Under the pieces are notes generated by a model. That model was given only the letters and a program-made list of their open reading frames with translations, did no database searches and was not told the DNA's origin. Below, piece by piece: positions 8,796-17,120 of a stretch of DNA of 64,000 bases. A program made the translations under genes and the position numbers. The stretch's first letter is position 1; every line of letters starts with the position of its first letter. The DNA comes from Cognatilysobacter xinjiangensis (lineage in GTDB: Bacteria > Pseudomonadota > Gammaproteobacteria > Xanthomonadales > Xanthomonadaceae). The DNA lies in the NCBI RefSeq assembly GCF_014651995.1, contig NZ_BMXY01000001.1, positions 1,550,001 through 1,614,000 on the forward strand, written 5' to 3'.

Positions 8796-10619
8796 TCAGC
8801 TGTCGAGCGGACGCACGGATTCGGGGACGATGCGGCCGCCCGCGGCAACCAGCCGGCGCACGTCGGGATGCTGCTCGAAGGCGCGCTCGGCCTCCGCCTG
8901 CCGTGCATCGCGCGCGCGCTCGATGTGCACGCGCACAGAGTCGACCGGGCGTGCCGGCGTCTCGAAGCGGATCTGAGGCGCCTGCCCGAAGCGCGGCGCG
9001 AGCGCATCGCCCAGCATCTTCAGCATCGTCGCGCCCTTGAGGTGCTCGTCGTCCGGCTCGATCGACAGGCGCAGCACGCCGTCGGCGCAACCGATGAAAC
9101 CGACGTGCTCGGCGAGCAGCCGCGCCGGTCCACGCAGCTCGCAGGCGGCGACCCAGTCGCGCCATGCATCGGCATCGGACAGGCCGCCGTCACTGCTGCC
9201 GCGCGATGCCGCGCGCGGAGCACTTTCGACAGGCGCCGCTGCATCAGGCTCGGCGCTCGCCGGCGTCGAGTCGAAACGCGGCATGGCTGCCGCAGATAGC
9301 GCGGCGACGTCAGCACCGGCCGCGATCGATGCTTCGACCATCACTGGAGCTTTGCGCTCCGCCCGCGGCGGAACAGGTGCGTCCACCGCCTGCGACGCAG
9401 GCCGCTGCGGGCGCGGCGCAGCCGCCGGCTTCGGTGCGTCCTCCAGCGCGGCGCGGGCGGCCGCGGCGGCATTGCCGCGCGAGGGCGGCGCGGCGGCTCG
9501 ATCGTTACGCGCTCCGCCACCGCCATTGCCCGTCGACGCGGAACCGGGGCGGAACGCCAGCATGCGCAGCGCCACCATCTCGAAGCCCGCGCGCGGGCCC
9601 GGCGCGAGCGGCAGGTCGCGGCGCCCGTTGAGCGCCATCTGGTACCAGAGCTGCACGACTTCCGGCGCCAGCGCACCGGCCAGCGCATCGATGTCGACGC
9701 CGTCGGCCTCGATCGCGGCGCCGGGCACCAGCTGGCGCAGCTGCACGTGGTGCAGCGCTTCGGCGAGCGCTTCGAGCACGTCGTCCCAGTCGGGCGAGAA
9801 CTCGCCCAGGCGTTCGATCTCGGCGATGAGCGCAGCGCCGTCGCCAGCCGACAGCGCATCGAGCAGTGCGCCCACGCGGCCGCGGTCGACGGTACCGAGC
9901 ATGGTCGCCACGCCCTCGTCGCTGAGCTGCGAGCCGGTGTAGGCGATGGCCTGGTCCAGCAGCGACAGGCCGTCGCGCAGCGAGCCATCGGCCGCGCGCG
10001 CGAGCTGCTTCAGCGCGCCCTCCTCCACCGGAATGCCTTCGGCGCCGAGGATCTTGCGCATCTGGCCGCGGATCTGCTCCTCGTCAAGGCGCTTGAGGTT
10101 GAACTGCAGGCAGCGCGACAGCACGGTGACCGGCAGCTTCTGCGGGTCGGTGGTCGCGAGCAGGAACTTCACGTGGCCGGGCGGCTCTTCCAGCGTCTTG
10201 AGCAGCGCGTTGAAGGCCGACTTCGAAAGCATGTGCACTTCGTCGATCAGGTAGACCTTCACCCGGCCGCGCGAGGGCATGTACTGCGCGTTGTCGATCA
10301 CTTCGCGCACGTCGTCCACGCCGGTGTTGCTGGCGGCGTCGATCTCGAGCAGGTCGATGAAGCGGCCGGCGTCGATATCGCGGCAGGAATTGCACTCGCC
10401 GCACGGGTCGGCCGAGGTGCCGCGCTCGCAGTTCAGGCTCTTGGCGAAGATGCGGGCGATCGTCGTCTTGCCCACGCCGCGCGTGCCGGTGAACAGGAAG
10501 GCGTGGTGCACGCGGCCGCTGTCGAGGGCATTGGTCAGCGCCCGTACGACATGCTCCTGCCCGACGAGTTCGGCGAAGCGCTTCGGGCGCCATTTGCGGG
10601 CAAGAACGAGATAGGACAT
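8796..10619 (-). CDS. dnaX: DNA polymerase III subunit gamma/tau
   Basis: Clamp-loader ATPase of the replisome. The 607-residue product has Walker A GTRGVGKT (45-52), a zinc module (C64, C73, C76, C79), a DEVH box (126-129) and a sensor SRC region. A low-complexity Ala/Pro linker precedes a C-terminal tau domain that contacts the polymerase. The start MSYLVLARKWRPKRF is the family start; the ATG nine codons upstream is rejected. I see no A-AAA-AAG slippery site of the E. coli type, so production of a gamma form by frameshifting is not supported. Confidence 0.96.
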   Translation of the reverse strand: MSYLVLARKWRPKRFAELVGQEHVVRALTNALDSGRVHHAFLFTGTRGVGKTTIARIFAKSLNCERGTSADPCGECNSCRDIDAGRFIDLLEIDAASNTGVDDVREVIDNAQYMPSRGRVKVYLIDEVHMLSKSAFNALLKTLEEPPGHVKFLLATTDPQKLPVTVLSRCLQFNLKRLDEEQIRGQMRKILGAEGIPVEEGALKQLARAADGSLRDGLSLLDQAIAYTGSQLSDEGVATMLGTVDRGRVGALLDALSAGDGAALIAEIERLGEFSPDWDDVLEALAEALHHVQLRQLVPGAAIEADGVDIDALAGALAPEVVQLWYQMALNGRRDLPLAPGPRAGFEMVALRMLAFRPGSASTGNGGGGARNDRAAAPPSRGNAAAAARAALEDAPKPAAAPRPQRPASQAVDAPVPPRAERKAPVMVEASIAAGADVAALSAAAMPRFDSTPASAEPDAAAPVESAPRAASRGSSDGGLSDADAWRDWVAACELRGPARLLAEHVGFIGCADGVLRLSIEPDDEHLKGATMLKMLGDALAPRFGQAPQIRFETPARPVDSVRVHIERARDARQAEAERAFEQHPDVRRLVAAGGRIVPESVRPLDS

Positions 10620-10699
10620 GCAGGCTCGACGCGGTGCCGCCGGCACGTCCGGCGAGGACGGAGGATTGTGCCAGACCCCCGTCGCACGCCGTGCGCGCC

Positions 10700-10729
10700 T
10701 TGTGGCTGCGGGCCGCGACGGCGTAGAAT
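10700..10729 (+). promoter_or_regulatory. probable sigma-70 promoter of tRNA-Ser(GGA)
   Basis: A -35-like TTGTGG (10700-10705), an 18-bp spacer and a -10 TAGAAT (10724-10729, five of six consensus positions) lie 45 bp before the tRNA. It is divergent from dnaX. The -35 matches at four positions. Confidence 0.5.
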
Positions 10730-10774
10730 CGGCGGCCCTGAGCGAGGCCGGATGCCGGATTCAGGTCCAGGTGC

Positions 10775-10867
10775 GGAGAGGTGTCCGAGTGGTTGAAGGA
10801 GCACGCCTGGAAAGTGTGTAAGCGTCTAAACCGCGCTTCGGGGGTTCGAATCCCCCTCTCTCCGCCA
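10775..10867 (+). tRNA. tRNA-Ser, anticodon GGA
   Basis: Type II tRNA of 93 nt with long variable arm. Acceptor GGAGAGG pairs with CTCTCC plus a G-T pair. The anticodon loop CTGGAAA gives GGA, the T-arm has GGTTCGAATCC, and CCA is encoded. It reads UCC/UCU codons. The SRP RNA gene follows 46 bp downstream. Confidence 0.96.
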
Positions 10868-10873
10868 TATCAC

Positions 10874-10890
10874 CGCCGCGTTCCGCGGCG
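10874..10890. other. short GC-rich hairpin between tRNA-Ser and SRP RNA
   Basis: CGCCGCG (10874-10880), loop TTC, CGCGGCG (10884-10890). There is no T-run afterwards, so it may be a processing signal or a weak terminator separating the tRNA from the SRP RNA. Confidence 0.35.
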
Positions 10891-10912
10891 CGCTCTACCA
10901 GCAAGTTTCTAT

Positions 10913-11024
10913 GGTGGCCCCGTCGGCCCCTCGCGACGCTAGGTCGAAAACCCCGCCAGGGCCGGAAGGCAGCAACGGTATCGACTGATGCGGGCGCCGA
11001 GGTCAGCCGGCGGGGTCATCGCCT
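10913..11024 (+). ncRNA. ffs: signal recognition particle RNA, small bacterial (4.5S) type
   Basis: RNA scaffold that binds Ffh and targets membrane proteins. The conserved apical core is visible at about 10955-10980, including GCCAGG, CCGGAAGG and CAGCAACGGTA (GGAA tetraloop and asymmetric loop). The ends pair: GGTGGCCCCGTCGGC at the 5' side faces GCCGGCGGGGTCATCGCC at the 3' side. A TTTT run follows at about 11023. The length of about 110 nt is normal for gammaproteobacteria. End points are estimated within a few bases. Confidence 0.9.
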
Positions 11025-11122
11025 TTTCGGACCTCGCAAACGCCCCGCCCCCGCCTGGCGCGGCGGCACGTTTCGCAGCTCGCCACGCCCGGGTCCGGGC
11101 GCGACGCTCAACGGCGATCCGA

Positions 11123-11404
11123 TCAACCCGAATACAGCGCCGAAAATGCCTCGAAGTCGCCCGCCTCCAGCACGGCGGCGACGTAGTGATGCGGCACGTT
11201 CAGGCGCACGTCCACGCTTTCGTCGTCCTCGGGCTGCAGGTCGAGCACCAGCTCGACGTAGGCGCTCTCGAGGTCGACCTTGCGGCATTCGACATAGGCG
11301 CCGAACGGCGCGCCCACCCGCAGCCACGGCGTGAGCAGCGTGGCCAGCTCGACGCGGCCGGGTTCGGTCAGGAAAACGCGGGTTCGGTTTCGACGCTTCG
11401 ACAT
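11123..11404 (-). CDS. uncharacterised small protein, paralogue of the 62046-62468 product
   Basis: I do not recognise a family. The 93-residue product has no signal peptide or membrane segment and looks like a compact alpha/beta domain. It aligns with the product of 62046-62468 almost without gaps: VFL at the same positions (10-12), PWL, C40, VD 43-44, AYVE 48-51, PE 58-59 and VP 70-71 all match. Start chosen at MSKRRNRTRVFL because it lines up with the paralogue's start; an ATG 18 codons upstream is less likely. Located between the SRP RNA and the metallo-beta-lactamase-fold gene. Confidence 0.65.
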   Translation of the reverse strand: MSKRRNRTRVFLTEPGRVELATLLTPWLRVGAPFGAYVECRKVDLESAYVELVLDLQPEDDESVDVRLNVPHHYVAAVLEAGDFEAFSALYSG

Positions 11405-11470
11405 GGGTGACGGGCGCTCGGGATCGGCAGCGCAGCTTAGCCGCGCCGTCGTCGGCACGGCGCGACGGCC

Positions 11471-12238
11471 TCAGCCGTTCCAGGGCTGGGCGCGGGCGGC
11501 CGTCGGCGCGGCCAGCGCGACCACCTCGCCCGGGCGACCCACCCGATGCCCGCGCGCGGCGAGCGCTTCGCCGTCGGCCACGCTCGCGTAGTGGTACAGC
11601 AGGCAGCGCGAAAGGATGCCCGGCGGGTACTCGCGTTCCAGGTCCTCGACGCCCGTGTGCGACGGATTGCCGTGCAGGCCGCAGTCGTGCGCGATCAGCT
11701 CGTCGGCATCGGCATAGCGCGCCAGCATCTCGGGGATCGGCCGCGTGTCGCCGGTCCACACCATGCTGCCGCGGAGGCGCAGGCCGAATGCGGTGTCCGG
11801 CCAGTGGTGGCGGACCGGAAAGACTTCCAGGCGCACGCCGTCGTGCCAGAACGCGTCGCCCACCGGCACCAGGCGGAACGCGTCCCAGAAATTCGCGCCG
11901 CCCTCGGCCAGCACGTTCGGATACGCCGCCACGCGCTGGTGCACCAGCGGCACCAATGGCGCGGGCACGTACACCACCACGCGGCCGCGTCGTGCGGCGT
12001 CGAAATACGTATCGACGAACAGGCGTTCGAAGCCGCCCACGTGGTCGAGGTGGGCATGCGTGACGAAAAGCGCACGCGGCGATTCGCCGTAGGCCGCCTG
12101 GTAGGCGGTCAGGCCTTCGGCGCCGCAATCGATGGTGAGCCACGGCCGACCGCCCTGCTCGATCGTCGCCATCGCCGATCCCAGCGCGACGGCCGATGCA
12201 TTGCCCACGCCATGAAGCCGCAGGGTCCAGTCGCTCAT
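11471..12238 (-). CDS. metallo-beta-lactamase fold hydrolase
   Basis: Zinc-dependent hydrolase of unknown substrate. The 255-residue product has the motif [10 protein letters not shown] (H61, H63, D65, H66), a central histidine ([14 protein letters not shown]) and later [10 protein letters not shown] and [15 protein letters not shown], metal-binding elements of the fold resembling RNase Z-like or phosphorylcholine-esterase-like enzymes. The ATG overlaps the kdkA stop (ATGA), so the two are translationally coupled. This ties it to lipopolysaccharide core synthesis by context only. Confidence 0.82.
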   Translation of the reverse strand: MSDWTLRLHGVGNASAVALGSAMATIEQGGRPWLTIDCGAEGLTAYQAAYGESPRALFVTHAHLDHVGGFERLFVDTYFDAARRGRVVVYVPAPLVPLVHQRVAAYPNVLAEGGANFWDAFRLVPVGDAFWHDGVRLEVFPVRHHWPDTAFGLRLRGSMVWTGDTRPIPEMLARYADADELIAHDCGLHGNPSHTGVEDLEREYPPGILSRCLLYHYASVADGEALAARGHRVGRPGEVVALAAPTAARAQPWNG

Positions 12239-12975
12239 GCCGATCGCCATGCCTCGTCGTAGGCCGCGCGCAGGCGGCCGAAATCCTCGTCGACCTCGTC
12301 GACCGCTCGCGCGCCGCGGCGCTTGAGCAGCGAGCGATGCAGGCGACGCAGGTTCCGTTCGCGCCAGCCGTCTCCGATCGTTCGGAACAGGCCGCGGTCG
12401 AGATCGATCACCCAGCCGCGGCCGTCGCGGTCGAACAGCAGGTTGTCGGCGTTGAGGTCGGCATGGTCGAGCCCCGCCCGATGCATGCGTGCGACCAGGC
12501 GGCCGGCCTCGTCCCAGGGCGCCGCGCCTTCCATCGCCAGCGACGCGAGCGTCTCGACGTTGCGCAGGCGCTCGATCAGGATCGCGGCGCGATAACGCAG
12601 GCCGTCGCGGACGTACATCGCCGCGACGGGCGCCGGCACCGGAATGCCGCGCCGCCGCGCTTCGCGCGCGAGATGGAACTCGGCGACGCTGCGCACTCGA
12701 CGCTCGCCGTTCCAGAAATAGCCGGACCTGCTGACGCGCGCGGCAAGGCCGCCACGACGGTACTGGCGCAGCACGCAGGCGCCGAACGGCGCATCGACGA
12801 ACCACGCCGCGCCGCGCCCGCCGGTGTCGACCGGCCGCGCGCGATCGCCCCAGAACATCGGGTCGAACCAGCGCGGCTCTGCTTGTGGCGCGCGCTCGGG
12901 GTCGAACACAATCGCGCCACGGCCGTCGGGGCCGTCGAATTCGATCCGTGCGTCGTCGGCATGCGCGGGCGCCAT
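12235..12975 (-). CDS. kdkA: 3-deoxy-D-manno-octulosonate (Kdo) kinase
   Basis: Phosphorylates Kdo in the lipopolysaccharide inner core. The 246 residues show a protein-kinase-like fold: catalytic loop HADLNADN (H171, D173, N178) and metal-binding VIDLDRG (D191). The region [21 protein letters not shown] matches KdkA proteins of Xanthomonas, Haemophilus and Vibrio. It is divergent from a family 9 glycosyltransferase gene 20 bp away, and the next gene overlaps its stop, consistent with a core-assembly locus. Confidence 0.88.
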   Translation of the reverse strand: MAPAHADDARIEFDGPDGRGAIVFDPERAPQAEPRWFDPMFWGDRARPVDTGGRGAAWFVDAPFGACVLRQYRRGGLAARVSRSGYFWNGERRVRSVAEFHLAREARRRGIPVPAPVAAMYVRDGLRYRAAILIERLRNVETLASLAMEGAAPWDEAGRLVARMHRAGLDHADLNADNLLFDRDGRGWVIDLDRGLFRTIGDGWRERNLRRLHRSLLKRRGARAVDEVDEDFGRLRAAYDEAWRSA

Positions 12976-12994
12976 GACCGGAGTCTAGCAGCGC

Positions 12995-14050
12995 ATGACA
13001 CGCCCCCTTCCGCTACCGCCTGGCGCGCGCATCGCGCTGCTGCGCCTGTCCGCGCTCGGCGACGTCACGCACGTGCTGCCGCTGGTGCGCACGCTGCGCG
13101 AAGGCATTCCGGACGTGCGCATCACCTGGATCATCGGGCGCGGCGAGCATCGCCTGCTTGCGGGCCTGCCCGGCGTCGAGTTCGTCGAATACGACAAGAA
13201 GAGCGGCATCAAGGGCATGCGCGAGCTGCGGCGCGGCTTCGATCGCCCCTTCGACGCGCTGCTGCAGATGCAGGTGGCCGCGCGCGCGAACCTGCTGTCG
13301 GCCTTCGTGCCGGCGCCCCGGCGCATCGGCTACGACCGCTCGCGCTCGAAGGACCTGCACGGCCTCTTCATCAACGAGCGCATCGCCGACCGCCCCGGCA
13401 TCCACGTGCTCGATGCGATCGGCAGCTTCGCCGAGCCGCTCGGCCTGTCACCGCTGCCGGTCGAGTGGAACATGCCGGTACCGACGGAGTCGTTCGACTG
13501 GGCCGCGGCGCAGTGGCCCGAGGACGGCCGTCGCACGCTGATGATCTCGCCCTGCTCCAGCCACGCGCGCCGCAACTGGCGTGCCGAGCGTTACGCGGCG
13601 GTGGCCGACCACGCGGCGTCTCGCGGTTGGCGCGTCGTGCTCTGCGGCGGCCGCAGCGAGCTCGAGCGCAGCACGGGCGACGCGATCCTCGCGGCGATGG
13701 CGCACCCGGCGCTCGACCTGATCGGCAGGGACACGCTCAAGCAGCTGCCTGCGCTGCTCGCCCGCGCCGATCTCGTGATGACGCCCGATTCCGGGCCCAT
13801 GCATATCGCCAACGCGATGGGCACGAAGGTGCTGGGCCTGCACGCGGCGAGCAATCCCGCGCGCAGCGGGCCGTACAGCGACCGCCGCTACTGCGCGGAC
13901 CGCTACGACGACGCGGCGCGTCGCTACCTGAAGCGCCCGGCGTCCGAACTCAAATGGGGCACGAAGATCGAATTCGACGGGGTCATGGACCTCGTCACCG
14001 TCGAGGACGGCATCGCGGCGTTCGAGCGCTTCGTGGCCGACGCCGGCTGA
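12995..14050 (+). CDS. glycosyltransferase family 9 (heptosyltransferase-like)
   Basis: Probably adds a heptose or similar sugar to the lipopolysaccharide core from an ADP-sugar. The 351-residue product has the GT9 N-terminus IALLRLSALGDVTHVLPLV, a mid-protein SPCSSHARRNWRAERYA segment and the donor-site region MTPDSGPMHIANAMG typical of the family. It is divergent from kdkA with only 19 bp between the start codons, so the promoters must overlap the coding ends. The specific activity (heptosyltransferase I, II or other) cannot be read from sequence. Confidence 0.85.
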   Translation: MTRPLPLPPGARIALLRLSALGDVTHVLPLVRTLREGIPDVRITWIIGRGEHRLLAGLPGVEFVEYDKKSGIKGMRELRRGFDRPFDALLQMQVAARANLLSAFVPAPRRIGYDRSRSKDLHGLFINERIADRPGIHVLDAIGSFAEPLGLSPLPVEWNMPVPTESFDWAAAQWPEDGRRTLMISPCSSHARRNWRAERYAAVADHAASRGWRVVLCGGRSELERSTGDAILAAMAHPALDLIGRDTLKQLPALLARADLVMTPDSGPMHIANAMGTKVLGLHAASNPARSGPYSDRRYCADRYDDAARRYLKRPASELKWGTKIEFDGVMDLVTVEDGIAAFERFVADAG

Positions 14051-14066
14051 GCGTCGGTGGGTCCGG

Positions 14067-14471
14067 TCAGCCCGCGGGCTGCCGGTAGTCCTCGTAGGAC
14101 TTCTCCTCGACGTAGGACGAGCCCAGCGCGAGGTTGATGTCCTTCTTGATGCGTGCTCGCTCGTCGTTCTCGAAGTAGACGGCGCGAGCAAGGCGGATGA
14201 ACTCGGCGTCGAAGGCCTGCTGCTTCTCCTTCACGCGGATGTCGTCCTCGATCTCCCAAAGCCGCTCGTTGACGGCCTTGAGCTGGGCGCGGAGCTGCAC
14301 GATGTCGTGGCCGGCGGCGGGATGGGCCATCCAGGTCTTCTCGAGCGCGACCAGTTCCTTGCGGACGTTCGCCAGCTTCGTCTCGTCCTTCATGCGCTCG
14401 GACTTGATCTGCAGGATCGCGATCTTGTCCAGCAGTTCGCCGAACGACACCGGCACCAGGATCTCGGACAT
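14067..14471 (-). CDS. DUF6165-like protein
   Basis: Function unknown. The 134-residue product begins MSEILVPVSFGELLDKIAIL, which resembles DUF6165 proteins found near polysaccharide and glycosyltransferase genes. The rest is almost wholly helical and charged, with heptad-like spacing (ELVALEKTW, LRAQLKAVNERLWEIEDDIR), so a coiled-coil or helical bundle is expected. The start was chosen at this motif rather than an ATG 38 codons upstream. It converges with the GT9 gene, 16 bp apart. Confidence 0.7.
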   Translation of the reverse strand: MSEILVPVSFGELLDKIAILQIKSERMKDETKLANVRKELVALEKTWMAHPAAGHDIVQLRAQLKAVNERLWEIEDDIRVKEKQQAFDAEFIRLARAVYFENDERARIKKDINLALGSSYVEEKSYEDYRQPAG

Positions 14472-14523
14472 GGGCAGCCTCGAAACATCGGGGCCCGCCA
14501 GTTTACCCGTCAGCGGGCCGCCC

Positions 14524-14552
14524 TTGTCGCAGCGCGTCCTCCGCCGTATGAT
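14524..14552 (+). promoter_or_regulatory. sigma-70 promoter of tRNA-Ser(CGA)
   Basis: A -35 TTGTCG (14524-14529), an exact 17-bp spacer and a -10 TATGAT (14547-14552, five of six). The -10 ends 33 bp before the tRNA. It is divergent from the DUF6165-like gene. Confidence 0.65.
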
Positions 14553-14585
14553 TCGCGGCCCCGCTGCTTGTCGGCGGGGAGCCAC

Positions 14586-14677
<92 letters not shown>

Positions 14678-14686
14678 ATACAGAAG

Positions 14687-14718
14687 GAAGGGCCTCCGGA
14701 AGGGGGCCCTTCTTTTTT
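14687..14718 (+). terminator. intrinsic terminator of tRNA-Ser(CGA)
   Basis: Stem GAAGGGCC (14687-14694) with GGCCCTTC (14705-14712), followed by six T (14713-14718). It lies 10 bp after the CCA end. Confidence 0.85.
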
Positions 14719-14834
14719 GTCCGGCAAGTCGTCGCCTCCCGTGCTTTCCGGCCAGTTGCTCGCGCGGCAGCGCGCTTGCCCTCGCCCCGTCGCGCACCGA
14801 TGATTCGGTGGCCGACCGGCCTGCCTGCGAGCCC

Positions 14835-15539
14835 ATGATCGAATACGGACACCTGACCCACGCGGGCCTGCGTCGCGAGCTCAACGAGGACACTTACTAC
14901 GCCGACGGCGAACTCGGCCTCTGGCTCGTCGCCGACGGCATGGGCGGGCACGAGTACGGCGAGGTGGCGAGCGCGCTGGCACGCGACACGATCGTGCGCG
15001 AGGTGCGCGACGGCACGCCGCTGGCGCAGGCCATCCGCATCGCCGACGAGGAGATCATCTCCACCTCGCGCCGCCGCAACGACGCCCTGCCGATGGGCAC
15101 GACGGTCGTTGCCGCGCGCATCCGCGGCGAGCGTTTCGAGGTGGCCTGGGTCGGCGACAGCCGCGTCTATCTCTGGCGCGAGGGCCAGTTGCTGCAGCTC
15201 TCGCAGGACCACAGCTACGTGCAGGAGCTGATCGCCACCGGAGCGCTCACGCAGGAACAGGCCCGCAGCCATCCGCACCGCAACGTCGTCACCCAGGCGC
15301 TGGGCGTGACCGATCCGCGCAGCCTCAACGTGGAGACCATGACCGGCGAGCTGCGCACCGGCATGCAGTTGCTGCTGTGCTCGGACGGGCTGACCGAGGA
15401 AGTCGACGACCGCGCGATCGCCAAGGTGCTCGCGCGCCAGGACTGCAGCGCGCAGGAATGCGCGGAAACACTCGTGCCCGCGGCGCTGGACGGCGGCGGC
15501 TCGGACAACATCACGGTGGTGCTGGTCCGGCGGAGCTGA
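14835..15539 (+). CDS. PP2C-family serine/threonine phosphatase
   Basis: Metal-dependent protein phosphatase (Stp1/PrpC-like, cytoplasmic). The 234-residue product has the family motifs RRELNEDTYY (metal ligand D19), LVADGMGG (D34), MGTTVV, WVGDSRVYLW, SDGLTEEVDD and GSDNITVVLV. The start MIEYGHLTHAGL fits the family; the in-frame ATG nine codons upstream is rejected. No Hanks-type kinase, FHA or type VI secretion gene is nearby, so its partner is not evident. Converges with dnaQ, 3 bp apart. Confidence 0.92.
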   Translation: MIEYGHLTHAGLRRELNEDTYYADGELGLWLVADGMGGHEYGEVASALARDTIVREVRDGTPLAQAIRIADEEIISTSRRRNDALPMGTTVVAARIRGERFEVAWVGDSRVYLWREGQLLQLSQDHSYVQELIATGALTQEQARSHPHRNVVTQALGVTDPRSLNVETMTGELRTGMQLLLCSDGLTEEVDDRAIAKVLARQDCSAQECAETLVPAALDGGGSDNITVVLVRRS

Positions 15540-15542
15540 GCC

Positions 15543-16280
15543 TCAGGCCGGCGCGAGCGCCTCGTCGCCGCCGGCGTTCTCGGCGAAGCGGTCCCACACG
15601 GCCGCACCCGATTTCTTGCGCAGCACGGCCAGGCGCGCCTCGTGAGCCTGCAGTTCTTCCGCCTCGACCCGCACGCGCGGGCGCGGGCGGCTGAGGTCGA
15701 TCTCGAACGGCAGCGCCTCGGACGCGAGCTCCGCCGCCACATCGCCGAAGCCGAGATCGGTCTGGCCGGACGTCAGGCCGATGTAGACCTCGGCCAGCAG
15801 CTGGGCGTCGAGCAGCGCGCCGTGCAGCTGGCGATGCGAATTGTCGATACCCAGCCGGCGGCACAGCGCGTCCAGCGAGTTGCGCTGGCCGGTATAGCGC
15901 TTGCGCGCCATCAGCAGGGTGTCCTCGATCCGGCAGCGGTTGGAGATGCAGCCGTAGTGCGCGCCGCACAGGCGCAGCTCGTTGTCGAGGAAGCCGATGT
16001 CGAAGGCGGCATTGTGGATGATCAGCTCGGCGCCCTCGATGAACTCGAGGAACTCGTCGATCACCTCGGAAAAGCGTGGCTTGTCCGACAGGAAATCCAG
16101 CGTGAGGCCGGTGACTTCCGCCGCGCCCGGCTCGAAATCGCAGTCGGGGTTGAGGTAGCGGTGGAACGTGCGCCCGGTCGGACGACGCTCGACGAATTCG
16201 ACGCAGCCGATCTCCACCACGCGGCAGCCGCGCTCCCAGCTGAGGCCGGTGGTTTCGGTATCGAGAATTACCTGGCGCAT
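15543..16280 (-). CDS. dnaQ: DNA polymerase III epsilon subunit (proofreading exonuclease)
   Basis: 3'-5' exonuclease of the replicase core. The 245-residue product has the DEDDh active site: D7 and E9 (LDTETTG), D94 (HNAAFDIGFL), H153 and D158 (HGALLDAQLL). The C-terminal segment of about 60 residues would bind the alpha subunit. The start MRQVILDTETTG is standard. It lies upstream of the PP2C gene end and 94 bp downstream of rnhA on the same strand, the usual rnhA-dnaQ neighbourhood. Confidence 0.95.
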   Translation of the reverse strand: MRQVILDTETTGLSWERGCRVVEIGCVEFVERRPTGRTFHRYLNPDCDFEPGAAEVTGLTLDFLSDKPRFSEVIDEFLEFIEGAELIIHNAAFDIGFLDNELRLCGAHYGCISNRCRIEDTLLMARKRYTGQRNSLDALCRRLGIDNSHRQLHGALLDAQLLAEVYIGLTSGQTDLGFGDVAAELASEALPFEIDLSRPRPRVRVEAEELQAHEARLAVLRKKSGAAVWDRFAENAGGDEALAPA

Positions 16281-16374
16281 CGAGCAATCCGTACGTCGTT
16301 GCGCATTAGCCTAGCGGCAGGCTGTCGCACGGTCGTGTGCGGCAGCCGACGGCCATAGCGCGCAGGCGTCTTAT

Positions 16375-16839
16375 CTATACGACGCTGCGCGCGCCCTGCT
16401 TGACCGCGGTCGCCGCGTTGCGCGCGAGCACGTCGACGCGCTCGTTGTCGGGATCGCCGTTGTGGCCCTTCACCCAGTGCCAGGCGATGCGATGGCGCAA
16501 GGTGGCCGCGTGCAGGCGCTCCCACAGGTCACGGTTCTTGACGGGATCGCCGCCGGCCGTGCGCCAGCCGCGGCGGATCCAGCCCGGCATCCACTCGGTG
16601 ATGCCCTGCCGCACGTACTGCGAATCGGTATATAGATCGATCGAGCAGGGTTCGGTGAGGGTTTCCAGCCCCTGGATGGCCGCCATCAGCTCCATCCGGT
16701 TGTTGGTGGTGTCGGGCTCGCCGCCGGAAAGCTCGCGTTCGCGGCCCTTGTAACGCAGCAGGGTGCCCCAGCCGCCCGGGCCGGGGTTGCCGAGGCAGGC
16801 GCCATCGGTATGGATTTCGACCGCCTTGAGGTCCTTCAT
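16375..16839 (-). CDS. rnhA: ribonuclease HI
   Basis: Degrades RNA in RNA-DNA hybrids. 154 residues, with the four metal ligands D12 ([15 protein letters not shown]), E50 (NNRMEL), D72 (LYTDSQYV) and D136 (NERVDVLA). This is the same spacing as E. coli RNase HI shifted by two. Start chosen at [13 protein letters not shown]; an ATG five codons upstream (16854) is also possible and neither has a clear ribosome binding site. Confidence 0.94.
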   Translation of the reverse strand: MKDLKAVEIHTDGACLGNPGPGGWGTLLRYKGRERELSGGEPDTTNNRMELMAAIQGLETLTEPCSIDLYTDSQYVRQGITEWMPGWIRRGWRTAGGDPVKNRDLWERLHAATLRHRIAWHWVKGHNGDPDNERVDVLARNAATAVKQGARSVV

Positions 16840-17106
16840 CGGAATTTCGCGCATCCGCCATTGTGCCCGGCCCGGGAGCTGAACCGCTCGTCGGACTGCC
16901 ACGGGGGGCGCCCGAATGCCGCCCGGTGCTGACAAATCAGTCATTTAGGAACTATTGCTCAAGGTCTCTGGCCGGTGAGGGACGTCGATCACGGTCACTC
17001 AGGGTTGACGGGGCGGACCTCGGACGGCAAGGTCGCGCCTTCTTCGGGACCAGCACCTAGCCGTTCAGCGTATTCAGTTTCACGCGCTGAGGTGGCACTA
17101 ACCGAC

Positions 17107-17112
17107 GGAGGT
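17107..17112 (+). promoter_or_regulatory. ribosome binding site of gloB
   Basis: GGAGGT lies eight bases before the ATG at 17121 and only two before an in-frame TTG at 17115, which decides for the ATG. The rest of the region 16840-17120 shows an AT-rich pocket at about 16930-16960 that may hold the rnhA promoter, but no convincing hexamer pair. Confidence 0.7.
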
Positions 17113-17120
17113 AATTGCCA

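Noticed and set aside
8796-10619. Programmed frameshift in dnaX giving a short gamma subunit
   Set aside because: No A-AAA-AAG-type slippery run with a downstream hairpin was seen in the gene.
17005-17033. TTGACG-N17-CAAGGT as a gloB promoter
   Set aside because: The -35 is good but the -10 matches only two consensus positions.
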